From positions 45,493,555-45,557,554 of the forward strand of contig OX359280.1 in NCBI GenBank assembly GCA_947179155.2: a DNA stretch of 64,000 nucleotides, read 5' to 3'. Positions 57,101 through 64,000 of this stretch are shown piece by piece. The notes under the pieces were generated by a model. The model saw only the letters and a list, made by a program, of their open reading frames with translations. It did no database searches and was not told the DNA's origin. The DNA is from Hedera helix. Taxonomy: Eukaryota > Streptophyta > Magnoliopsida > Apiales > Araliaceae. Position numbers and translations under genes: made by a program. Within the stretch, counting starts at the first letter, position 1. The number at the start of each line of letters is the position of its first letter.

Positions 57101-60100
57101 TAACAATGCTCGAAAACTTACAAATTATCAAAGCCAGAAATACTAAATTTGCAGGTCTAAAACTCACTCAACACAAACATGTAATTGTTCAAAATTCAAA
57201 CACAAACAAATAATAAAAAATACAAACTAATAGTCTTCATCTCTATATCCCTCTATATCTCTAACTCTTCTTCTCAATAACCCTTTAAGATAATGTCCCC
57301 ATCGGACTCGCATTCATATTCCTCATCTCCCTCTTCCTCTGTGTCATCATCGGACAAAAAATCTTTTTCAGGAGTTCTCTTACTTCAACGTTTCTACTAC
57401 TTCTCCTAGGCTCTAGCACGCTATCTGCTCTGGATGCTTCACCAATTGCCTCTCAAGTAAGGCCCGAACAGCCTTCAACTTCATCTACTCCCAAGATGTC
57501 GTTTTATAGCTTAGTTATTAAAATAAAAAATAATTGTAGCCCTAATTTCTCTGTCTAGGCCCTGCCTAATTTCTCCACCTTGCCTAGTCCCTGTCTAATC
57601 CCGCTTAATTTCCTGGAAGTATTTTTTTTCCGCCTTGGGCTTAGGCGATGTGTCCGGGGGCCCCCTAGTGCCTAGGTGGCTTTTTAGATCACTGATAAGA
57701 ACTAGAGAGGTGTAGATGTCCTAATACCATTGTCCTCATCTCATCAATTGATCATTCAGGTAACTTAGAAACTTTAAGTTCTACTCTATCCATAAATAAG
57801 GTTATATATAACTCAGCAGTGATAACATGTAGTCAAGTATTGCTAGTTTTTAAAAGCATAGATTATAGAACAAAGTAGCATTAGAGAGTACTTGCGTCGA
57901 GCTTGATTTATACAACGGATTTAACAGATATCTTAAACAGCATTAATATGGAGTCCGAATTTTGGGATTAAAACGTACATCCCCCTCTTTGTTAGGATGA
58001 TGTCTAACTTAGTCTACAAATCATTCTTCTTTTTCTACCTTCATGGTGTGAATCCCCTAAAGTTGGTGGATTATATTCATCGTAGCCAGTTATTTCCTAA
58101 GCAAATCCATTTGCCAGTTCCTTATGTTTGTATTAGGGATCAGACACAAGCATTCTTGTTGCTTTCTAGGACTTGAAAGTGTAGTTTGAATTTTGTCTAT
58201 GATGTGATTAACATAGTTGATTTCTAATTCTTTCTACAGTTGGAGAAGGAGGCCCTTGTTAAAGGACTTAGAACTGGACAGGCTATTGACATTGAAATTC
58301 CTCCTCCACGCCCTAAAAGAAAACCAAGCAATCCTTATCCTCGAAAGACCAGCCTTGGAACTCCTACTTCAGAAGTGGGAATGAAGTATAAGAAACCATT
58401 AACATTAGAGTGTTCTTTGCATGCCGGTAAACACATACTGGACCTGGAGAAAGAACCACCTCCTGAGGTTTACATCTCTTCCCTAATTAATCTTTTGTCA
58501 TGGCAGTCAAAAGCTTTTTCAAATAATTATTTTTTCTATTTTTGTGTTTGTTTCTGTTTTTAGTTTTTCTTTTGTATACATTTTTTATTCTGATTATCCC
58601 ACTTATGCTGTTTATCAGAAACAAAGTGATGTTGAGAAGCTTGAAGGTGCAAAGAAAAATCAGGATGGGGATGATTGCTCTGAAGCATTTTCCTTGGAAG
58701 CTCCTTTGGCCTCCCTATTTTCAGCAAACGAAAATCCCATGCCACAAATGGTAGCCAATTGTAGGTGCACTTTTGGAGAGTTTGCTCCAATTTTGAAAGA
58801 GGTAGCTAACCAAGATGCAATGAATGAATCTTATGCAACTTTTGAACCCAGTGGAAGCCAGAATATTAGAAAACTTGGTGCCAAGCAGTCATTTGAAGGG
58901 AGTCCCTCTTGTAAGCCCTCAGAATTAGGAAATTCTCAGTCTCCACATGAAAAATTGGTGAACAGCCACAAAGTAGATAAACTTAGCCCGCCTGCAAATT
59001 TGGGTGCATTATTGTCAAATGATATGCAAACTGCCCTTAATTACCCAAGACATGTCCCCGTGCACGTTGTAAATGGAAGCCTTGGGATGAGTACTCCAAA
59101 TGTTTCCCCAGATATCTCATATGAAGGATCACTCTTTCATCAAGTGGAACGAGTTAATGGAGGCTCCATCCTGTTTGGAAATCTAGCTTCTTCGTCAACA
59201 ACTGAACATCATAGTAATGCTTCAAGATCTTCCATTAACCAGTCATTTCCTACCTTCCATCCTGCTTTCATGCCAATGTGCAGTAATCAAGATGACTGTC
59301 AATCATTTCTCCATATCCCCTCCACTTTTTCTAGTCTTCTTGCTTCTTCTCTACTACAAAACCCAGCAGCTTGTGCTGCAGCAAGCTTTGCAGCTACATT
59401 CTGGCCTTCTGCAAATATGGAAGCTTCTATAGGTCCTCCTGCTAGCAACTTAGGAGATTCTCCAGAAAGGCAGATAAATTCAGCTCCTAGCTTGGCAGCA
59501 ATTGCTGCTGCTACAGTGACAGCTGCTACTGCATGGTGGGCGGCCCATGGACTGCTTCCCTTGTGCACTCCTTTTAACGGAGGGTATACCTGCAGTCCTG
59601 CGCCTATAGTTGCAATTCCAATGGAAAACAGTGAAGTTAGAGCAACCAATAGTGGAAGAGGAGAGTACACACCTGATCCTACCTTGAAAGATCAACAACT
59701 TAACCCAAATTACAGTGAAGCTTTGCAAGAACAACATTTAGCTTCTCAGTCACCACCTTTATCATCATCAGACTCTGCAGAAGGTGAAGATGGAAAGCTA
59801 AGCACTGGGTTAATTACAGTTGATCCTGAGCAAACTGAAGCTGTGACGGAACTTCATGATTCAGGCAAGATGAAGGTCCAAAAACCGGTGGACCGATCTT
59901 CATGTGGTTCTAACACTCCTTCTAGTAGTGAAGTAGAGACAGACGCTTTAGAGAAGCATGATAAGGATAAGGAAAGATCAAATGAACCTGATATAAGTTA
60001 TCTAGCTTGTGATCCTAGCAATCGTCGTGGTAGAATCTTCAGCAACCCAAATGAATTCTGGAAGGAAGTCTCCAAAGGGGTAACAGGAAAATTAGAAAGT

Positions 60101-60603
60101 TCTGGAATAGATCCTCAATGTTTTGTTTCTGTTTTAATTGCTGCTATTTCTGTCACTTTGGTTCTTAATGTTTTGTTTATGCTATTTCTGTCGATTGGTT
60201 TTAGGGGCGCCTGGCCTTCCAAGCACTCTTTTCCAGAGAAGTATTGCCACAAAGCTTTTCACCTTCTAATCGGGACCAGAAGAACAATATTGAGAAGGAT
60301 AAGCAGCACACATATGAGAACGAAGAACAGGCATCACGGTTCGATCTCAACAGCAAAGCATGTGGAACATGTTCCAGTCGTCAACTTGTGGAGAATAATG
60401 TACCCTTAAGAAGTGAGAACGAGGGAGAGGGAGTTCTGACCATGGGACTTGGATATATGAAGTTTAAGGCTCGTCGAACAGGCTTCAAACCTTATAAAAG
60501 GTGTTCAGTGGAGGCCAAGGAAAGCAGGGTACTGTGCACAAACCACCAAGACGAAACGAAAGCTCCAAAAAGAATGCGCTTAGAAGGGGGAGCCTTGGGT
60601 TGA
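45101..60603 (+). CDS. LHY: LHY/CCA1-type single-MYB circadian clock transcription factor
   Basis: Six coding exons: 45101-45139, 45286-45397, 45692-45753, 58240-58467, 58619-60079, 60205-60603; every intron is GT-AG and the joined frame is open, 766 residues. Exon 1 gives MDPYSSGEELVIK, the LHY N-terminus. The MYB repeat spans residues ~17-71: W27, W46 and the signature SHAQKFF at 63-69. Then follow IEIPPPRPKRKP after LEKEA, an Ala-rich LHY block with TAWWAAHGLLPLC, FWKEVSKG-GRLAFQALFSRE across intron 5, and the conserved C-terminal TGFKPYKRCS. LHY binds evening elements in the nucleus and represses evening clock genes at dawn. The first ATG has T at -3 and G at +4. Introns are 146, 294, 12486, 151 and 125 bp; only intron 3 is abnormal. 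All exons appear intact, so the gene is probably functional. Confidence 0.95.
46605..46665. mobile_element. Fragment of a hAT-like terminus
   Basis: GCCTAAGCAAGTGCCTAGGCAG followed by CACCTTTTAAAACACTG is the right-hand end type of elements that begin CAGTGTTCTAAAAGG-CGCCTAGGC. Similar ends are seen at 49640 and 57694. No matching left end or TSD was found. Confidence 0.45.
46697..46742. repeat. C25 homopolymer followed by (ACCCC)4
   Basis: 25 consecutive C at 46697-46721, then four ACCCC units. The complementary strand (LHY template) is G25 plus GGGGT repeats and can form G-quadruplexes; the plus strand can form an i-motif. Confidence 0.95.
47455..47768. mobile_element. Short inverted-repeat transposon (MITE)
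   Basis: Left terminus AAGAAGCAAGGAT (47455-47467) and right terminus its exact complement ATCCTTGCTTCTT (47756-47768): a perfect 13-bp TIR on a 314-bp, AT-rich, noncoding element. Flanks GATCATAAAGCC (47443-47454) and GATCATAAGCC (47770-47780) look like an 11-12 bp TSD with a 1-bp indel, closer to Mutator-type (9-11 bp) than hAT. Confidence 0.65.
47930..49500 (+). pseudogene. Degenerate Gypsy reverse transcriptase/RNase H fragment
   Basis: Plus-strand pieces in order: LLLEFHDIFDEPKTIP near 48248, KKDG and a DYRQLHSLTLKNKYLIPLI-like stretch near 48500, FGTNAPATFQNLMNHIFQPF near 48668, the palm region FFDAIMLYRK near 48752 (catalytic FxDD has become FFDA), LYLKASKCEFAKNQLDYLGYVI near 48843, and RNase H-like QIKTNHQSLSYILEQ near 49308. 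Many stops and frameshifts; no LTRs found. An old fragment. Confidence 0.75.
49876..51217 (-). repeat. 3' LTR of the intronic Athila-like element
   Basis: Plus-strand ends TGTTGTCTAATTT and CTCGAACA, 1342 bp. Shares with 56048-57173 the landmark GCAAGCAGAGTATTGTCCCAC near its left end. Contains CAGCGCAGTTGCGCC-like motifs near 50957 and a C-rich stretch missing from the other copy. ACCCACAAACT follows at 51220 (polypurine tract on minus). Confidence 0.88.
51218..53280 (-). other. 3' noncoding region of the intronic Athila-like element
   Basis: No ORF of interest. Conserved blocks: TTTTATGCTCCATCTCG near 51640; the hairpin block 52236-52355 (GTTGCAC at 52255-52261, loop TTAGCAC, GTGCAAC at 52269-52275); and CTGCCTCCCAATAGC near 53157. 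The same three occur in the same order in 19669-21060. Confidence 0.7.
53286..54265 (-). pseudogene. Integrase of the intronic Athila-like element
   Basis: 225 open codons (53588-54265): CDRCQRVGNISKRHEMPL, FDVWGIDFMGPFPSS (first Asp), IISDEGSHLYNKHF (second Asp), HPQTTGQAEVSNREVKRI (Glu). The catalytic triad is present. After a frameshift near 53600 the C-terminal part continues (LHSHENAKLYKERVKRWHD, FEPGQSVLLFNSRLKLFPG) to 53286. The wording is of the Athila/Tat type. Confidence 0.88.
54284..55113 (-). pseudogene. RT (partial) and RNase H of the intronic Athila-like element
   Basis: RT part, 54868-55113: MSFELCNALATFQWCMM and the palm FMDDFLVFG; the frame then breaks. RNase H, 54284-54814: CDASDFAIGAVLGQ (Asp), TTTEELLAVVYAFDKF (Glu), VFTDHSVIKYL (Asp), and NQVTNHLSQL, where the final catalytic Asp is Asn. 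RT finger motifs are absent. Confidence 0.85.
55140..55950 (-). pseudogene. Gag/protease remnant fused to RT by deletion
   Basis: Protease-like site LYDLGASVNLMPLSI near 55190 is joined within a few codons to RT sequence (TCSYGTFAFRI near 55145), so the protease-RT linker and RT fingers were deleted. Upstream, 55300-55950 has Gln/Pro-rich gag C-terminal traces such as NPGWR-like wording near 55560, heavily broken. Confidence 0.6.
56048..57173 (-). repeat. 5' LTR of the intronic Athila-like element
   Basis: Ends TGTTGCCTAATTT and CTCAACA, 1126 bp. ~215 bp shorter than its partner, chiefly by loss of the region corresponding to 50835-51130. Confidence 0.88.
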
Positions 60604-60800
60604 TATTTTGTAGCAAATGCATACAAGGAGAAACTTATGCTGCATGTATTTCCCAGGGTCCCTTGTATATTTGCCTTTTAGTTTATTTATCTCAGGTTTA
60701 TAACTCAGGCAACTTTGTTGTGTGTCGTGTGTACTATATATTTTTAAATGTGTATCAAGTGCTCAATGAAAGTGCACTTGGAGACTCCCATGAATGAACC
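60604..60800 (+). other. LHY: LHY 3' untranslated region (extent inferred)
   Basis: Sequence following the stop TGA at 60601-60603. T-rich stretches and an AATGAA near 60765 could serve polyadenylation; no canonical AATAAA was seen close by. Confidence 0.4.
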
Positions 60801-61680
60801 TGCGAACTTTTAAGGAATTAACGGGCCTTGGTGTAGCCATTTTAGTCCTACACAAGTGCATCTTTGGTAGAAAGGTGGAACATTCCCACGATGTTTCTTT
60901 GGTATCGTCTTTTGTCAAATTTCGTCTGTAATCCATCGGAGGCCAAACATTTTGCAACTCATTCAGTTGCATGGTGCCTAATTTCTCAATCCACCTCACT
61001 TGCGTGCTGAAGTTGGACCACTTATGTGCTGGGATCATTCTCCAATCTTCATCAAGTATGTGCCCTGTATGTTGACTGAATTTTTATAACCTCTACCTAC
61101 GTTGGAGAAAATAGCTCTTTGATCTAAAGCTCATTGTCATCTCGAAAGCCATTCAAAAGAAGCGTATGATGTCAGAAAGAAGACGTGCTTAAAGGTGCAT
61201 ATTTTTTTGAAAAAGGTTTAGCCGGTGACCTGGCATCTAAACCTTGAGGCGGAGAGAATTTTACACCCAGCACACGATGGTTGTAATTTATATTATAATA
61301 TTAATTTGTTTTAAAAAAAATAATAATTAGGAGGAGAGAATGGAATAATTATTTATTTCTGATGTTAAAATATGAAGATTTTAAACTAAGTAGTTAAATT
61401 AGGAAAGAAATTTAACGTATATATATACACGAATAAACTGTGTATTTAAATATATAAAGAACTCTAATACTAGTCAAAGGCTCTAATTAATATATTTACT
61501 AAAAAAATTAATAGTAGTTAAACACTCTAATATAATATACTTACTAAATATAAATGCATTATAGATACTCTAATATAATATATTTACTAAATATGAATCT
61601 ATGGAACCATACCCACTAACATACACAGAACAACTTCACAACTTACAAGTCCTACTTCAGTACAAGTTTTTTCTTATAGT
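60801..61680. other. Downstream flank, nothing recognised
   Basis: 60801-61280 has a minus-strand open stretch (60763-61038) that I do not recognise as any family. 61280-61680 is AT-rich with no features. Confidence 0.4.
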
Positions 61681-63091
61681 TAGACCTGGCAAACGGGCGG
61701 GCCGGGCCGGGCTTGGGCGGGTCAACGACGGGCCGGGCCAAAAACGGCCCGGGTTTCTGCGGGCTGGGAAATGGTCGGCCCGCGGGCTTTTTGGTTAATT
61801 TTTTTTTTTTTTTTTTTTTTTGCAAAATATTTATTTATTATTATTATTTTTTATTATGGCTTATAATTTGAAATAAAAATACTAAAACTAATTATTTATA
61901 ATTATTGAGTTTAATATTGTAGGCTCAAGTAACGGCCATTTGAGTATTTTTTAATTTTTAAAAAAACTTTATTTATTTAATTTTTATTCTCTATTTTTTA
62001 GTAGTCAAATTCTGTTTAAAGCAACTGTAAATATAAAGTATCTAAATATATTTTTATTAGATGAATTGTTAAAATTAAGAGTCTAAATAAAAATAATCCG
62101 AAAGGTACAACTCAATGGACTGGACAGCTTAGTTGTATATTTTATGGAGTTGGCATTCTGCTAAAGTTAAAGGGACTTTGATGTGGGCTGGCTATTCAAG
62201 TGGTACAAATATATAGCATGCATGCTCCTACTATTACATCACGCCATTCATTGACTATTATTTATATTCATGCTTTAGTAGTTTTATTAGTTTAGTTTAT
62301 ATATTTGGCTTCACTATTATTATATATATATACACTACTAAGTCCCAATCTTTTTTCCCATTGATTTATAATTTAAAATAAATACTAACATTAATTATTT
62401 ATAATTATATCACATAATTTATATATAATTATTTAATATTATTAATAAATAAAATAAGACAATCAATAATTTTATAAATATTTTATACTCATATATATTA
62501 AAATGTAACTAATACTATTAATTACAATACTAGTAAATTACAATACTACTTAATAAAAATTAAATTGAAAAAAATAACTTGATTGAATGACATTAATTAA
62601 TAATTACATTCCCTTGTTAGTTGTAATAACTAATAAGTATTAAGTAATAACATAGATGTCAAATAAAATATTAAAAAATAAAAAACGCATATCAAACAAT
62701 TGTTACATTAAGTCATTTCGGAATAAGCAAATAAAAGTAAGAGAGAGAAGTAGATTACTAATGGTGTATTACTTATTTACTTGAAAGTTGAAGCTAAAGG
62801 GAAAGCAAGAACAAATATAGTTGAAAGCCTAATTTAAAACAATAAGATGTTCTAGCTCAGTTGGTTGAACGCTTATTTACTGGCTTCAAGGTCTCGAGTT
62901 CAAGCCCTACAAGCAGCACTCTTTTTACAAAGAAAAAAAAAAACTCACGGGCTCACGGGCGGGCCGGGCCAAAACGGGCCGGGCTAAAAACTGCCCGCCT
63001 TTACACGGGCTGAAATTATAAAGCCCAGAGCCTAATATTTACGGGCCAGCCCGGCCCGGCCCGCGGGCCCGGGCCTACTTTGCCAGGTCTA
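61681..63091. mobile_element. Non-autonomous hAT element
   Basis: 1411 bp with 13-bp terminal inverted repeats TAGACCTGGCAAA at both ends and a perfect 8-bp TSD, CTTATAGT (61673-61680 and 63092-63099). Subterminal GGGCCGGGCC-type repeats lie on both sides (61695-61790 and 62950-63070). Interior is AT-rich without transposase and includes a T24 run near 61800. All features fit plant hAT elements. Confidence 0.93.
62845..62916 (+). other. tRNA-like segment (SINE head or tRNA pseudogene) inside the hAT element
   Basis: A-box-like TAGCTCAGTTGG at 62852-62863 and B-box-like GAGTTCAAGCC at 62896-62906 are spaced as in a tRNA gene. The acceptor and T stems do not pair properly, so it is not an intact tRNA. 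A TTTTT run follows near 62923. Confidence 0.5.
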
Positions 63092-63099
63092 CTTATAGT

Positions 63100-64000
63100 C
63101 ATGTACCTGTTAACTCTGCAACTACAGACCCATACACCAGGCCTCACATCCTGTCTCCTACCATTTTTATTAGTTCAAGGAGTCCTTCTGTTGGTGTTCC
63201 ATGGATTGCCTATACTGAAGCCTCTCACATATGTAGACATCCAAAATTTACACCTGTGTGCTAACCCTGACAGGAGGGCAAAATCATCATTTGACCTGAC
63301 ATGCGAAAAGGAAGGTGGACCCCAACACGAAGCCACCCCAACGATTTACGGTCAAAGCCGCCACAACGAACGACGAGCATCAGGTCACTTGAGGCAAGGC
63401 AAACAGTTGACCCAGAAGAACCTGACCTGATCACGACGGACGACTAATGCCCCCTAAGCTTGCGATGTTCGGGGGTCTCGCTCCCCTGTGGGCGAACGGC
63501 TGCCCAGCTCGTCGTTGAGCTGGTGGAGGTGGAAAGGGGCAGCGGCCCCTGGAAGCCAAGCACAAAGAGCAATTTATACATCAGGTAACAACCTTCCAAA
63601 ATAATACCGCAAAAATTGGCGAATTAAGACCGCGTGGCACGGAAATCGAGAAAAGCGAGTCGGACAGCCGCGGATGCACCTGCGGCCACCGACAAACGGG
63701 ACAGTGCGCGGCTCGAGGGCGGCACACGACAGCCGAGGATTCGGCGCGGACTGCTAGCGAGCCCAGCCGCAGATGCACCTGCGGCCAGCCGCAGTTGCAC
63801 CTGCGACTGCCTGCGGAAGGCTATACATTGCCATTTTCACCCGAGAGTTCAAAGGAGGAGAGGAAAAAATAGATTTTAGAGAGAGGAAGAGCGCGGGAGG
63901 AGAGAGAAGAGGTCGGTTCTTGGTGAGTTTTGAGAGAAAAATTCATCTCCTCTTGCTAGTTAGTTAATTGTTCTTGTAATGTTGTTTGATTCGTTGAAAT
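63100..64000. other. GC-rich segment at the right edge, possible start of another retroelement LTR
   Basis: No supported gene; the overlapping ORFs are a by-product of GC content. It holds a perfect hairpin (CCAGCTC 63504-63510, loop GTCGTT, GAGCTGG 63517-63523) and three copies of a CCGCAG-type/CTGCGG palindrome (63668-63687, 63767-63786, 63789-63807). The last 180 bp (GAGAGAGGAAG, then TAGTTAATTGTTCTTGTAAT) resemble the R/U5 part of Gypsy LTRs. Tentative. Confidence 0.3.

Larger units (their letters stand above)
49876..57173 (-). mobile_element. Athila-like Gypsy retrotransposon inside LHY intron 3
   Basis: Minus-strand element antisense to LHY. LTRs are 49876-51217 (3') and 56048-57173 (5'); the flanks TAAAC (49871-49875) and CAAAC (57174-57178) match at 4 of 5 positions. 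A decayed tRNA-Asp-type primer site is at 56026-56041. Coding remnants are gag/protease (55140-55950), RT (54868-55113), RNase H (54284-54814) and integrase (53286-54265). Below them is a long 3' noncoding region (51218-53280) with blocks shared with the element at 18100-23747. Confidence 0.9.
49640..57694. mobile_element. hAT-like element interrupted by an LTR retrotransposon
   Basis: The left end (ATGTTCTAAAAGACGCTAGGCG from ~49641) and the complement of the right end (CAGTGATCTAAAAAGCC from 57694) are similar inverted termini with CCTAGGCG-rich subterminal repeats (49655-49720 and 57600-57680). Without the retrotransposon 49876-57173 it is ~760 bp. A minus-strand acidic patch (Asp/Glu-rich, near 57300-57350) may be a relic of a transposase C-terminus. 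No clear 8-bp TSD was found, so the outer limits are uncertain. Confidence 0.5.
45754..58239 (+). other. LHY: LHY intron 3, 12,486 bp, loaded with transposable elements
   Basis: Donor AAG/GTCAAT at 45753/45754; acceptor TTCTTTCTACAG ending at 58239. It splits the coding sequence in phase 0, directly after the SHAQKFF helix. Contents in order: 45754-46600, unassigned AT-rich; a hAT-like end near 46605-46665; a C tract; 46846-47440, unassigned, ending like the 3' tail of a retroposed sequence; a MITE; a Gypsy RT fragment; a hAT-like element holding an Athila-like retrotransposon; 57700-58239, unassigned. Confidence 0.92.

Noticed and set aside
59299..59737. Antisense open frames of 85-123 codons
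   Set aside because: They are shadows of LHY exon 5, where Ala/Ser-rich codons leave the opposite strand open.
60763..61038. 91-codon minus-strand open frame downstream of LHY
   Set aside because: No recognisable domain, it overlaps the presumed LHY 3' end, and neither splice context nor promoter could be supported.
62845..62916. Functional tRNA gene
   Set aside because: A and B boxes are present but the acceptor and T-arm stems do not pair, so only a tRNA-like relic is supported.
63581..63967. Several overlapping open frames at the right edge
   Set aside because: GC-rich repetitive sequence with frames open on both strands and no protein family resemblance.

Overview
This window comes from a eudicot plant nuclear genome, probably a TE-rich one. 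The only clear host gene is an orthologue of the circadian clock MYB gene LHY/CCA1 (+ strand, coding exons 45101-60603). Most of the rest is nested LTR retrotransposons, DNA transposons and simple repeats. Exon structure, splice-site dinucleotides, tRNA primer-binding sites, polypurine tracts and target-site duplications (TSDs) were all read by eye; no database search was possible.

Region 1, 1-3968: left-truncated Athila-like Gypsy element (family A, minus strand). It has an uninterrupted gag-protease frame running off the left edge, a tRNA-Asp primer site and a 5' LTR. It appears to have inserted in the 5' LTR of a family Y element, whose LTR remnant is 3969-4283.

Region 2, 3969-13503 (+): a recombinant Del/Tekay-like Gypsy element. 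The left part (family Y: LTR remnant, tRNA-Met primer site, extra coiled-coil ORF, gag, protease, RT) joins in frame, inside RT, to a second RT plus RNase H, integrase and 3' LTR of family X. The result has two RT palm motifs in tandem.

Region 3, 13504-17110: AT-rich sequence, a probable Copia-type LTR (14622-16046), a TA microsatellite, a 92-bp-arm inverted duplication and a second copy of the family Y coiled-coil ORF (minus).

Region 4, 17111-37567 (minus): a family X Gypsy element inserted just after the primer site of a family Y element (LTR from 37588). It holds three further insertions, each with a TSD: a gag-only family A element in its 3' LTR (18100-23747), a solo X LTR in its RT gene (28084-32650), and a solo family A-type LTR inside that solo LTR (29241-30768).

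Region 5, 37588-43521: family Y LTR, a fragment of a glycerol-3-phosphate acyltransferase gene, a minisatellite of ~100-bp units with a built-in hairpin, a TA tract, and a hAT-like element (42644-43521) in the upstream region of LHY.

Region 6, 43522-60800: LHY. It has a 5' leader with a probable intron and a predicted 47-codon spliced upstream ORF, then six coding exons (766 aa predicted). Intron 3 is 12,486 bp and contains a C/G-quadruplex-prone tract, a MITE, a degenerate Gypsy RT fragment and a hAT-like element split by a 7.3-kb Athila-like retrotransposon.

Region 7, 60801-64000: AT-rich 3' flank, a non-autonomous hAT element with a perfect 8-bp TSD (61681-63091) carrying a tRNA-like segment, and a GC-rich segment with repeated palindromes at the right edge.
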